Shown: piece after piece, positions 23,561 to 36,100 of the stretch
Numbering within the stretch: position 1 is the first letter of the stretch
Layout of the letters: each line of letters opens with the position of its first letter
Assembly (NCBI RefSeq): GCF_008831285.2
Contig: NC_045138.2
Location: 11,172,571-11,236,570 of the forward strand
Reading direction: 5' to 3'
Origin: Nymphaea colorata
Lineage: Eukaryota; Streptophyta; Magnoliopsida; Nymphaeales; Nymphaeaceae
DNA length: 64,000 nt
Notes under the pieces: generated by a model
Told to the model about the DNA's origin: nothing
The model's database searches: none
The model's input: only the letters and a program-made list of their open reading frames with translations
Program-made: the position numbers and the translations under genes

Positions 23561-26500
23561 GGGTGTGGACTGGACTAAAGCCCACCTAACTAGGCCAAGG
23601 GGTTGCTTTTAGCCCAAAAGAGGGCATGTGCTGTTCATGCGAGCCCAGGATTGCCCGCGCATGGCCAGGATTGCCTACCTGACAGGATCGTATGTTGTCG
23701 CGCCAGCTGCCGCGGAAGTGCAAGATGTGATAGAGCCTGGTGCAATAGTGCTAGGATGCTACCATCCCTACACCCTGGCCACAGTGCATGACTATGTCGT
23801 GCATTGCACGGACAAGGCACATCTTCCCCCTTACTAGCTCATTTTTTTGCCAATGAGGGTGTCTCGAGCTTCTTGGCCCCTGATGCAGACCTTCCTACCC
23901 ATTGGCCGAGAACTGCAGCAAGCGTGGCCAAGCGAGGCCGGAAGGACCGAGCTCCCTCGGCCAGACTTGCGACTGTCAGGATAGAAGGTGCAGGGAGATC
24001 AAGGGAGGCTAGCGACAGTCTTAAAGTTGTTGCAGCAGGCAGTGTGGGCGGAGTATCAACAGTCGAACAGGATCAGAGGGCTGAGGACTCCAAGGCAGAT
24101 CAAGACCTAGACCCGGCTGAAACAAGTTCAAACCTAGAGTCTAGTCCTACAACCGGGTCCAACGTGGTTGTTTAAGGCCTAACTTAGACAAATTATATGG
24201 CTAAGCCCTCACGGGTGAGGCTAACTCGATACTTACCGAGTCTGGGCGGCACCCAGATGAGTCGCCTCCTCAGGCTTACAAGGTTCGAGGGGTTCTAGCT
24301 CTTTGAGATGTCTCGTCTATGTTCATTTCCCTTTTATGCATCTGCTTATGTTGAGTCATCTCATTTCAGCAAGTGTCTTGGTTCATATGTTAGAACCGGT
24401 TTTATTTTCAGTACTTAAAAGCTTTTGAAAGTAGAATTTCATTATGCAATCTAAGAATCAAGTTGAAGTTTTCGTGTGAATTGGCTCTTGCCTCTCTCTT
24501 CCCTTCATCGGATTACTGCCGGTGACCGGAATTCCAAAACTCCAACCCGTGGCTCTGGTTGAAGCAAAACAGGACAGGTTTGAAGACTTTCCTTGAGGCC
24601 ACCAAAAAACCTCTTAGAGCACCTTCACCCTAAGCACAAATTCCCCGACCGAATCATTATCTTCTCATAGTGCAACTTCTTCATCCCCGAAAGGAGTTAG
24701 AGGGTGGAGAAGAATCACGGGAAGGCTTGGAGGAGAGCAACTTGTGGCTCTAGTTGCCTAGAGATTGAGGTTGGTACCAAATTCATCTCTCGGTTCCTTC
24801 CCTCTCGAGCAGAATTTAGGATAGATTAAGATCGGCCCTAGTAAGCATCTTGATCTATGCCAAAACCAGAGAAAGTGACACTGGAAAGGCAGATTGTGGC
24901 CTAGTCTTACGGGCTGTTTTCAAGGTGAGAAACCGAGAGAAATCTTTGGATTCCATTGGTAGAAGGCCAATCAGAATTCAGCGACTTGATCGGCTGATCA
25001 TCTTGAAATCACGTCCACGGCAGCAATAATCCAATCCTAATTCCATCGTGAAGTTGATGTTAAAAGGAGATAGGTTTTCCCCTAGACGAATCCCCAAAAC
25101 AAGCAAAATAGTGTTCACGGCTTGGCGGAAACAATCCAGCACCTAGGCGGAAGTTGCAGGCGAAATCTGTAGCAATCGTGGGTGTGTTTCACTCTCAGGG
25201 ATATCTCAGTAGCGTCGCCCAAATCTCAGCAACCTCCCCACCAAGTTTTAGGCGAATCCAACCAGCCATCTCGGAGAAATCACTCCCAGTCAGAATTCAG
25301 CTTGCTATCGCTGGAAAACAGATCGCTGCCATTTTTCCGATCAGTTTCCGGTCAAGCCCGATCAATTCCGTTAATTCCTAAATTGCCCATGTTCAGTTTG
25401 ATTCGTTATTAAAGTTATATTTAATTGGCAAGGGTAGTCCAGTCAATTGGGCTTTAATTCGAGATAAGGATAGGGCGCGGGGGTTACAATTCCTCAAGGT
25501 GTCATCCTTCTCAACCGTTCATCCTCCACGTGGCATCCATCCAGCACGCCAACGCCACCTCATCTCCAATGCATGAGCGCACCTCCTTCACTTCATTGCG
25601 CACACCACTTAACCATCATTGAGAGTTAAGGAAGTAAGTCCCCCACTCTCGTAGCTAGGAGCCTTTCGCATACCTTTACTCATTCAACTCTCGTAACTGA
25701 CCCTAGCTCATTAATTCTAGCCTTAACCTCACTTACTCCCTCCACCTCGTCATTACCTATTCCCCTCGCCATTAGTGAACCCCTTCATTCGCATGACCCT
25801 TAGCTTATCCTATAGCCGTAACTGCTCCTGATCATTAGTAAGCCACCTCCCCTCATTAGTTAGCCAACTCCCTCGCACAACCCTTCACCTAGCTCTAAAC
25901 CATAACCGATCCTCTAGTCATTAATCCTCCTCCCCCAAATTACCCAACCTAATCCAATACCGTTGTACCTTGATCGAGTCCATCCAAGCTCACAACTCCG
26001 ACCGAGCTCGCCTAACCCACCTAGTCTATGTGGGTTCCTCACCAACTGTGAGAGAATCCAAAATAAGAAGGCCATGGAACAGACCCCAACCCTTCCAACT
26101 AGACCTAGCTCACTTACCTAACCCGAGCCTACCTAAACCTACCTCGAGCTCATCTCCTCATCCCGAGCTCGACCTTGGAGTCTAATTGCTAGGAACTTCT
26201 CCAAGGTCTTGTACGTGATCAGTCCATCGTTTCCCCTTCGGCTTCGACATCATCTTGCGGCCAGTTCTGCCGCCACTCCTGCCTACCGTAGTTGACCAGC
26301 AGCAGCAGGCGCCAAGGCGACCTCGGCCAGGCAGGCCGAGCCCCTGCCAACCACCTGAGCGCCCTTCTCACCGCTGCCCCAGCACCTGGCCAACCGAGGC
26401 CAGCCGTTTCCACCTCCTCCTGGGCGACGCGACCTTCACCTCCAGCGCTGTCGCCCCGTCCTGCCGAGACTTCTACTCGGCCTACCAGCTATCTTCATCG

Positions 26501-27450
26501 GCGTCCTAGTCCCGCATCGCCGAATCCTCTTCGGCCAGCACTTACTAGACGACCAAGCATCCTAGGCCAGGCGGGCCTAGCCAGCACTCCTCCTCCTTGC
26601 TGTGATATCCGAGAGTCGCTTAGCCACCAGTATTCTCTTGGATCCTTTTGTTGATTAAGTCGAATTCTCGTCGGCTAGGTAACTTCTCAACATTCTATAG
26701 AACGGGGTTACGGGTGTAATTGCTTTCTAAACTAGGCTCTAGTCATTTGCTATTGTCGGTAGTCCATTCAAGGCACCTCGCCAAGGACTTGGTTGCGAGT
26801 AGCTAGACCATCTAAGGAAAAGGGCATGGTTTGGCTGTTCTTAGGGACTGTATGAATGGTTTGTGAATGAATGCTGAGTGAGTTGTGAGAGCAAAATTTG
26901 TATCGCTCACGTTTGTACAAGTCTTGATCCCCTCGGTGTTGTAGTAGGAATTAAATGTTGGGTTCGGGGAAAACATTCTTGTATCCTTGTCCTAGGGTAA
27001 TATTAAGCTGGGGTTGCTGTCCGGCGAAGGTAAGTTCTGTAAATATAATTTGTTTTTTGTTAGTCTTGGCTCCCACGAGTGATCCTGGCTTCGGGGTCTG
27101 TACTCGGGTGCGAATTTGTCAAGCCGGGTCTAGAGGTTCCCCACCAGCCCCCCTCTTGGGTGGGGTCCACTTAAAAAAACTTAAAACTTATCTTAAAATG
27201 TATATTTTGAAGGGCAAAATAATATTTTGTAAAAAGGGTTTAGTTTTAATTTGGGAGGTTCAGCACGTTTTAGACCTAGATTGAGTTTACTCTCGAAAGC
27301 GTTGTGATCAATGCCCAAGGCTCAGTTCAAGAGTTAGATGAGTGTGTTGGGCTTAAAGCATTTTTTTTTTTATTTTGAAGCAAGTTTGAGACGAAAAACA
27401 AATAGGAGACTTGTGCGTGTGTGTGCGCGTGCAGCGCTAAATAGGGTTTG
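23561..27450. other. GC-richer stretch of unknown origin, possibly an old retroelement
   Basis: Base composition rises sharply compared with both sides. Several frames are open at once (23603-23791, 23628-23837, 23804-24175, 26255-26509 and 26292-26654 on plus, others on minus), the pattern expected of GC-rich non-coding DNA rather than of a gene. A block near 25730-25940 reuses words such as CATTAGT and CCCCTC. I see no RT, integrase, protease or zinc-knuckle motif and no LTR pair. It could be an LTR or spacer of a gypsy-type or non-autonomous element, but that is a guess. Confidence 0.35.
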
Positions 27451-27479
27451 AATTTATTATTTTGATCTTTACTTGGGAT

Positions 27480-27835
27480 TTTTGAGTTGAAATTATTGAT
27501 TTAGATCCAAACTTTGTTTTTAGATTTAATTTGGTCCCAAAAATGGTTTTATGGATCCATTTTCTTAATTTGGACTCGATTTCTCCCGGTAGGTTTGATT
27601 TTGACCTGTATTTCTGCTCGAGGTATGAATTTTGGATCTAGTACTTGGATTTGGATCGAGTAGGTCTGAAGTTGGATTTTGGATTTAGACCATGTATTTG
27701 GATTTGGATATGGTTTTCTAGAGGTCCATTTTGGATCTGTGTCGAGGTTTAAATTTAGATACGGATCTAGAGGGCTATTTTGGATCTAGAGTCGGGATTT
27801 GGACTTAGATACAGATCTAAAGGCCTATTTTGGGG
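27480..27835. repeat. Cryptic repeat built on TTTGGAT/GGATTT words
   Basis: Dense, irregular repetition of GATTTGGAT, TTTTGGATCT and similar words without a fixed period. Non-coding. Confidence 0.6.
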
Positions 27836-27979
27836 CGAGCATGGGTCTAGTGCCCAAAGTTAAATGCAAATTGCTGTAAAAAATTATTGAAATTACTGAT
27901 GTTATATTTGAATATCTGAAGTATAATCTTTCTGAAAAAATTTGGAGCGATAACAAAAGATTCAAACGTTTGTTTTGCA

Positions 27980-28037
27980 GTTATTTCTAATTGTTGGATT
28001 GGTTTTCTAGTTATTTCTAACTGTTGGATTGGTTCAA
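27980..28037. repeat. 30-bp tandem duplication
   Basis: Two adjacent copies beginning GTTATTTCTAA and ending in GGATTGGTT, starting at 27980 and 28010, with minor differences. Confidence 0.85.
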
Positions 28038-29280
28038 TCCGGTCGAGTCCTCCCAAAGTGCTGATGTCTTTGAAACTTTGACATTTTGTATTACTCCTCT
28101 ATCCTCCTGATTCCCTCAAAGCTTTACCGGAAGCACTTTTATGTTTGGTATGATGAAATTTGTAGATTTTTATCTAAGTCACTCGGACTTTTTTATTTTA
28201 CTGTCGCACCTGAGTCGCATCGAGTCGGGTGCGCACCGGATATGAGTGCGGCTCTGACTCACACCTGAGCCTAATTAAAATGTCATATTACTAAATTACT
28301 TATATAATATATATTGTTTTGATATTTTATTATCCAATACAATTATTCAAGTATGTTATATATATTAATAACTAAATTGTAATAATAATATATACATGTT
28401 TATTCTGTTAGAATAATAATAACAAAATACTCTCACCGCCGCAGCGCGGCACTTAAATTTTTTAAGATGTGCTGCTCCAACACCCGCACTCGGGTAAAAT
28501 AGATTTTCATGCTGGCCAGATGGCAGTACAAAATGAAGGATAAGCAGCTCGTTTGTGTTTGGCATCGACATTTTAAGCATGATCGTCCATGCCTTTAACG
28601 ACCACGTTCACCGTCGACAGTGCTTTGCCCCACACCCAAACGCCAAGTGAGTGATGCTTTGTCTTGTGGGTTCTTTCTCACAACCAATTTTACCGTCAGC
28701 ATTGCAAGTATTGACCGTGACGATCTACCGACTGTCAATAGAAATCCATTGGGGGATACTGCATGTTGTTTGTATGTTTTTTCCATATGTTAGAGTAACA
28801 TTGAACTTTATAGAGTGTGAAAGCGCTTATTCAATTTCTTCAAAGATCCATCCATCAAAACAAAATTATAACAAAACACATAGGTATTATGAAAATAGAA
28901 TGCTCAACCTCATTCCAAGAATAACATATATTCACTTTTTCCTTGCTCATGGTTTTATTTCTCATTCACTAGCTTATTTCTTTCTTCCAACTTGACGACC
29001 AGTTTTCTTCAACTTAAGTTGTTTGTTATAAGCCTAAAATTAAGATAGGAAAATACATGTTTGCGTTCTTGCACGAAAATGATATTTAAGTCAAAGCTAT
29101 AACTTCTTCGTGATAATTATAAATAACATTAGAATATAATTTGTGGGCCCCATAGGTTTATGAAAATTTAGTTGCTAAAGCTGGTTATATACATCACTAC
29201 TTCCGTTGAAGTGCTTCATTTTAATTATGATAAAAAAGAACTCATTATTAATAAAATAAACTTTTTGTATGGATAAAAGC
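28038..29280. other. Intergenic DNA; no gene seen
   Basis: Patches with GAGTCGGGTGCGCACC-like words near 28205-28265 and a GC-rich patch at about 28430-28630 look like decayed non-autonomous elements, but no ends or target duplications could be set. No gene is recognised. Confidence 0.35.
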
Positions 29281-29673
29281 AAAAACCACAAAAAAAAAAA
29301 CGTTACATTTTTTTTTGTCTTACTTATATTGTTATTTTATTATCTCATAAATATTTTATTATCTCATACTTATGTTTAGCATTGTTTCATACATCCTTCT
29401 ATTGTCTCATTGTCTCATAAATATGCTATTACTTCATAAACAATATTTTATACTTATGTTTAGTTATCTCATTATTTCATAAATTTTTTATTATCTCATA
29501 AACATTATCTCATATTTATGTTTAGCTTTTTCTTATATATGTATGTTTGTTATCTCATTGTTTCGTAAATATTATCTTATATTTATTTATTATTGTATAC
29601 CTATTTATTATTTTATATTTATTTATTATTTTATATTTATTTGTAATCTCATATATGTATATGTAATATTTAA

Positions 29674-29718
<45 letters not shown>
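29281..29718. repeat. AT-rich low-complexity tract ending in (AT)n
   Basis: Repeated TTATTATCTCATAAAT and TATTTATTATTTTA words, then an uninterrupted AT dinucleotide run at about 29678-29718. Confidence 0.85.
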
Positions 29719-29720
<2 letters not shown>

Positions 29721-30363
29721 ATGTTCAAAACCGACTTATGCTCATTGCCTATCGCCTACTTAAGAGCGACGGTGGGTCTCGTCTGCCCTGCAAGGCAACG
29801 CCATCGTCTCTCGCCGTTCAGCCGGATGATGGCCTTTTTGTTTCTTTACATATATTTTTCTGTAATGGTTCAACTGATGATGACGGCGATGTCCTGGAAG
29901 GACGACGTCATCATCCCTCACAGAGGGCGATTTTGTGTTATTCTTTTGTAATTTACTGTCTAGAAAACTTCAATATTAAGAAGCACTTTTGGTACTCAAG
30001 CGTCCCATTTTCACGCTTCCCGCTAGCAGGCCGCTGTTTGAGAATTAAGTGAAATAGTGGGCGGCGATCTGTTAATCTCTCAATTTTTGAGCGGTGTGCT
30101 GCTATTTGGTATCTTTTTCTCAATGGGTTAGATCTTGTTTCTGGTTTTCGACTTTTCGGCATTTTTGCCGCGACCTGCGTTTGACAGTATGAAGGTCTGA
30201 GTCTTTTCCCGACTTCAGACCGGGAACATTTTGAAGGTTGTTTATGAGAACTCGATTTTCTTTGTTTTGGTGTCTTAGTTGGTAGCGATGGCGTGGGTTA
30301 GCCTAGACTTTTAGGGAGATCGTTCGTTCGTACGGGGGATTTGAGTCAAACAACTGAAGTTTG
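29719..30363 (+). promoter_or_regulatory. Promoter and leader of the P-class PPR gene
   Basis: GC-richer DNA between the AT tract and the ATG at 30364. It should contain the promoter and 5' leader; no TATA box or uORF is convincing. Confidence 0.4.
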
Positions 30364-31836
30364 ATGTTGTGGAGATGCAGAGCCCAATGCCGAACCACCC
30401 ATTTCATCTTCTCCGTCAGTTTCCTCAGAAGCATGACGACTTCGTGCCGGCCAATTCATACGTGTGAATCTGAAGCAGGAAGCGGTTACGGCGACTTGAC
30501 ACGCACCTTTCTTACAGCTCCTTCGGATTCTTGCATTTTCTCGAGGAAACTAGAGGATGTAATGGCCGTTATTGTTGATAACAAGGGTTTTGAGGGTATT
30601 AGGGCTTCCAATCTATGGAACGAGGATTTGGTTGCAGCATGTTTGCGGTCCTTTCCGAGGATTTACTTTCAGAGCGAAAGGTCGGTTGGATGCCAGAAGG
30701 GCTTCAGGAGAAGGTCTCCTTTGAAACAGAGGAATCTGTGGCAAGAATATAAGGATTCAAGCAATGGAGTTAGAATTTATGGTCCTGCTGCCTATAGAGA
30801 TCAGCGGAGAGTACTCGAGGGCGTGAATAAAGCGTTGAACTTCTACACTTGGGTTGAATCAGGGGGAGGTTTCACCCACACTGACATCACTTGCAGAGAG
30901 ATGGCCTACGTCTTGGCCAAAGCGAACTGCTTGAAGAAGCTGTGGCAATTTCTTCACGAAATGAGCAGAAGGGGTGCCCCAAACGAGCTGGTGAAGACGG
31001 CTACTATAACTGCTGTCATCAAGGTGCTGGGGGAGGAAGGCCTGGTGAAGGAAGCGTTGATGGCATTCTACAGAATGAAGCAATTCTGGTGCAAACCGGA
31101 TGTGGTTGCATACAACACTGTGATTGTAGCACTATGCAGAATAGGAGACTTCAAGAAGGCGAAGTTTCTTGTTGATAAAATGGGGGTTCCTGGGTCTAGA
31201 TGTCCGCCTGATGCATTTACTTACACAATTTTGATTGGTTCTTACTGCAAGCATAGCATGAAAACTGGTTGCCTGAAGGCGATTAAGCGGAGGCTATGGG
31301 AAGCTAACCATCTGTTCAGGATCATGCTGTCCAAAGGGCTTAAACCTGACACAGTTACCTACAATTGCTTGATTGATGGACTCTGCAAAAATTATAGGAT
31401 AGGAAGGGCACTTGAACTCTTGGATTCAATGATCACTAGCGGATGTTCTCCGAATAGAGTGACCTATAACTCATTCATTAGGTACTATAGTACTGTTAAT
31501 GAGATTGACAAAGCAATAGAAATGTTAGTCCTTATGACCACGAGGAACCATGGTGTACCCACTTCAAGTTCTTATACCCCAATCATCCATGCGTTATGTG
31601 AGAGTGGTCGGGTATGTGAGGCACGTGAGTTCCTGGTGAAGATGGTTAAGGGTGGATCAGTTCCTAGGGTGTATACCTATAATCTGGTAATAGATTCATT
31701 GCACTCAGCTGGTGAATCTGGATTGCCAGATGAAGTTCGTCGTACAATTGAAGATCAGATTGATATTAGATTCAGGACTATAAAGAATATAAAGCCAATA
31801 ACATCAGACTACACACACTTCCAGAGGGATTCATAG
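30364..31836 (+). CDS. P-class PPR protein, At1g77405-like
   Basis: Intronless gene of 490 codons starting at ATG 30364. The N-terminal part has a Ser/Arg-rich, organelle-targeting look, followed by a conserved RSVGCQKGFRRRSPLKQRNL block (about residues 106-126) and GPAAYRDQ. Pentatricopeptide repeats of the 35-aa P type follow, such as KPDVVAYNTVIVALCR, PPDAFTYTILIGSYCK and KPDTVTYNCLIDGLCK, with no E or DYW tail. Order, spacing and the KGFRRRSPLKQRN block match Arabidopsis At1g77405 as I remember it. P-class PPR proteins usually bind organelle RNA to stabilise, process or help translate it; the target here is unknown. The reading frame looks intact. The 3' spacer is interrupted by a copia element about 1 kb downstream. 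Confidence 0.88.
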   Translation: MLWRCRAQCRTTHFIFSVSFLRSMTTSCRPIHTCESEAGSGYGDLTRTFLTAPSDSCIFSRKLEDVMAVIVDNKGFEGIRASNLWNEDLVAACLRSFPRIYFQSERSVGCQKGFRRRSPLKQRNLWQEYKDSSNGVRIYGPAAYRDQRRVLEGVNKALNFYTWVESGGGFTHTDITCREMAYVLAKANCLKKLWQFLHEMSRRGAPNELVKTATITAVIKVLGEEGLVKEALMAFYRMKQFWCKPDVVAYNTVIVALCRIGDFKKAKFLVDKMGVPGSRCPPDAFTYTILIGSYCKHSMKTGCLKAIKRRLWEANHLFRIMLSKGLKPDTVTYNCLIDGLCKNYRIGRALELLDSMITSGCSPNRVTYNSFIRYYSTVNEIDKAIEMLVLMTTRNHGVPTSSSYTPIIHALCESGRVCEAREFLVKMVKGGSVPRVYTYNLVIDSLHSAGESGLPDEVRRTIEDQIDIRFRTIKNIKPITSDYTHFQRDS

Positions 31837-32833
31837 AGATAATTTAGTTAGGTAGGTTGGCCGGCTTCACACCACTCCCCTTGTTTTTATGGTAGGTTCT
31901 CTTTGTCGTCTCTGTTAATATTTTCAGTTGTATTCTGTATATGTTGGTTCGATAGTTTTTATTGATGTAGCAACTGCTACGCCATGTTTGAGTTTCACTG
32001 TTTTACCTTTTCCTTTCAACACGATTGTGGCTTCAGAAATTTATTTTGTTGAAGAAAAGAATCTTGTATTCAGAATATACTTTTACACGCATTAGCTCAT
32101 GGCTGTGCATATGTGCATGTGTGGATGCACATACGCAGGTGTATGTGTGCGGCATTTCCTATCATCCTATCTGATTAATTTGTCTGCCATAGAGGTTCTT
32201 GTACGCAATGACTTCAGAGGTTTTAACTTTTGTTTTATGGATATGGATGCGCCTGTATGTTATGAAATAGAACGTCAGCTTTGTTATTTAGTTTGTAAGA
32301 CTCTTCTTAAGTTGTATTCGATGTTCCGCACAGAAGCTCTGATAATTTGATTTGAGAATTTCACTCGAGTGATAGAAATGCTGAGAAAATGTGTCTGTTT
32401 CTGAGTTTTCGGAGGATCCCATTGATGGCATATTGGCATTACATCATCAGTTAGCTGATTCTTTCTGGTTTGTTTATTTGGTTGCTTACACATGCATTAC
32501 TAACCACCATTTTTTATTACCTGTTAGATGTTTTTATTGAAGAATTTCTCTATGTTGGAATAGTCAATGGAAATGAAAAGCATGGATTTGGTTAGCCCCT
32601 GTAATTGCCTAGCTCTTTAGTGTGAGCATTAGGGTATCTTGAGCCAGGAGTTCAGTTCCTCCTATGTGCAGACATGCAGTGGCAGTGGAGCCTTTACTTG
32701 CGATGGCATACTATGAGGGCGCATGTTGAAAGCTTTGTTACTGTTTTACAGAGCTGCGTTACATTTAATTTTGCCTGATCTGCTCGCCTGTCCTAGTTGT
32801 GTTGTAGCTCTTCTAGTTAGAAGGGCATATAAT
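31837..32833. other. 3' flank of the P-class PPR gene
   Basis: T-rich, transcript-like sequence without coding capacity, probably 3' UTR and spacer. It stops at the copia target site ATAAT (32829-32833). Confidence 0.4.
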
Positions 32834-33115
32834 TGTGAGAATCTTCAGAAGTTCGTGTCTCTCCGAGTGAAAACAAGAATGATTGAGAAGAGATGATAGA
32901 GAAGAAGTTGATGGAGGCAAAGGTGCAGCCGGCGCTTAGTGGCCCTACAATCCTTAAACACTATTATAACATTAACCTAATCTGAATACAACAGATTGTA
33001 CACAAAAGTGTAAAAAATTACAAGTGTGCCACCGCCTAGTACATTTGGGCGTGTGGATTATAAAAGAATTGGATCGGGTCTGGACAGACCCGATCCCATG
33101 CACACAAACTTAACA
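32834..33115 (-). repeat. 3' LTR of the minus-strand copia element
   Basis: 282 bp, bounded by the inner purine tract and the outer target duplication. Ends obey the TG...CA rule on both strands. Confidence 0.95.
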
Positions 33116-33169
33116 GCCCCCCTCAAGTTGTGCATGAGATTTGATCATGCATAACTTGTTCTTCAATTC

Positions 33170-36100
33170 CTAGAAGTGCTGCCCTGTGAGTCCTTTGGTG
33201 AAGAGATCAGCTATTTGTTCACTGGTGGATATATACGTAGGCAAGATCTCAGCTTCTGCAACCTTCTGACGGATGAAGTGTTGATCAATCTCTATGTGTT
33301 TGGTGCGATTATGTAGAACTGGGTTGAAGGCAATCTTTATTGCACTTTGGTTGTCACATAGTAACGATGATTGAACAATAGGAAGAGTGAGCTCGCCAAG
33401 CAAATGTCATAACCATGACGCTTCAGCTGTCCCGGCAGCCATTGCTCTATATTCTGCCTCAGTGCTCGATCTAAGGCAGAAACCTGAAACTGAGCGTCGG
33501 TCATCAGGATCTCCTGCCCAGTCTGCATCAGTATAAGTATATATGCTATGTCCAAGAGAAACATTGGGACACTTTGTATAGATCAATCCATCCCCAAGTG
33601 TAGCTTTGAGATACCGTAAGATCCGCTTAGCGGCATCCATATGTCCTTCCGTGGGTGCATGCATAAATTGAGAGATCTGATTTACAGCATAGACTATGTC
33701 TGGGCGGGTAAAGGTAAGGTATTGTAACATACCAACAATGCTGCGATAGAAGGTAGGATTTGAATAGGCAGCGGTTCCATCAGAGGCAGCCAATTTAGTG
33801 TTTAGAACACTAGGAGTAGTTATGGGTTTGCAATTAATCATACCTGCCTTGTCCAAAATATCAAGAGTATACTTATGCTGCGTAAGAGTCAATCGATCAT
33901 TTGCCCTGTCAAGTTCAACACCGAAGAAGTACCGAAGTTCGCCGAGATCTTTCATCTTGAATTCTTGTTGCAACAGATCCTTAACATAAGATATATGAGA
34001 AGAAGAATTCCCAGTTATAACAATATCATCTACATAGATAAGTAACCAAGTAGTAGCTTCTTCGGTATGATACATAAACAAGGAATGATCTAGAGAGCTT
34101 CGTAGAAAACCAACTTGTTGTATATGATGAGAAAACTGATCGAACCATGATCTAGAAGCTTGCTTCAGTCCATATAAAGACTTGTGTAACTTACAAACCC
34201 ATTTTTGAGGATCATGAGTATTGTAGCCGGGAGGTTGCTCCATGTATACCTCTTCCTTAAGAATCCCATGAAGAAAAGCATTTTTGACATCTAACTGATA
34301 AAGAGGCCACCCATATGAGACTGCAAGAGAAATAATCACACGTATTATGCCCATCTTGATAACCAGACTGAATGTTTCATCATAATCTTCCCCATATTGC
34401 TGTGTGAAACCGCGCGCCACAAGACGTGCTTTATGTCGATCAATGCTACCATCTGGCTTATATTTCAGTTTGTAGACCCATTTGGAGCCCACAACATTCT
34501 TATCAGTTGGACGAGGGACAATCTGCCAAGTCTGACACTCATGCAAGGCTGCCATTTCCTCATTCATAACTTCAACCCAACATTTTTCCTTACTTGCATG
34601 GTGATAGGATTTTGGTTCGACCTTCTTGCTGACTTTTGTCATAAACAATTGAAAATCTAAAGAAAAGTTGTTATAACTTACCCACCGATCAATGGGATGT
34701 CGCACACGTTGGGACTGACGTGGGGCTGCAGTAGGAGCTAATCGCCTAGAGTACACAAGGCTTGAGAACCGACTATGTATAGATGAATCATGGGGTTGTG
34801 AGGATGAGGGCATGCTGTCCAAGGAATCGCTCACAAGTGTCTCAGGCTCATTAACATCTTGCTCCTCGTGCTCAGTCAAACGGTTAGCCCCTTGTCTTAG
34901 GATTTCAGCATGCAGCCAAGTATCATAAACCTCATTTTTATCCTTGATTGAGTGTCATGCAAGTAGCCTTGGGATCTTGTAACATGTTTTCATCAAAAAC
35001 AACATGCCGTGAAATATGAACACGCTCAGTTTTAGGGTTGTAATATCTATAACCCTTGTAGTTTTCTGCATACCCTATAAATCTGCACAAAATAGCACGA
35101 TCCTGAAACTTGTTACGTAAGGAAACATCAACATGCACATAGCAAACACATCCAAAAACACGCAATTCCTCATAGCGTGGCTGCTCTTGATGTAATAAAA
35201 AATATGGGGATTTGCCATCAAGCAAAGCCAATGGCAGTTGATTTATAACATGGACAGCCGTATGAAAAGCCTCAGTCCACAATGTCATGGGTAAGTCTGT
35301 GTCATGCATCATGCTGAGCGCGCTTTCAACAATATGTCTATGTTTCCGTTCAACAATTCCATTTTGCTGAGGAGTATGTGGGCATGAAATCTGTCTAGTG
35401 ATCCCATTATCTAGTAGATACTCAGTAAATTCATTAGAAATAAATTCACCACCATCATCACATTGAAAATGCACAATATTACTAGAGTATTTATTTCGAA
35501 CCAAGGCATGGAATTGAGTAAACAAACGGAAAACTTCAGATTTGTGTTTCATGAAGTGTATCCAAGTATGTCGGGAATATGAATCTATAAAAATGACATA
35601 GTACCTACTCCCAGAAGAAGAGGGAATTGGAGCAGGCCCCCAAACATCAGAATATATGGTGTCAAAAATCCTTGAAGCTCTTTTATTAATTGACTGAAAA
35701 GGAAGGGCATGGCTTTTACAAAGATGACAACTCGAGCACATGCTGGACTCACTGACTGAACTCAGACTGGACTTATCTAAGAGTCCGTCTGCAACAAGAC
35801 TTCGAACAAAAGACTGACTACAATGAGCTAACCGACCATGCCAAATGGATGGCTTATTATACTCTGCGACATTGACTTCCATTATGACTTGAAGAACATG
35901 AATCTGGAGGGTGAGGTTTGGACAGCTTTGGAGCTTCTTCAAGGACATACATATCTCATTTGCGAGTGCCCTCAGCGAATGTCTTCTTGGTTTGAGCATC
36001 CTTGACATAAACAGAAGATGGTGTGAATTCAACAGAGGAGTGTGTATCATCAATAAGTTTGGACACTGAGATAATATTTTTCTTGACACTTGGAACAACA

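Noticed and set aside
23603-24175. Three plus-strand frames of 62-123 codons as a possible gene
   Set aside because: They overlap in different frames, as does the minus strand, which is expected of GC-rich non-coding DNA.
26255-26654. Pro/Ser-rich frames of 84 and 120 codons
   Set aside because: Same GC-rich region; two frames open at once and low-complexity composition. No conserved motif.
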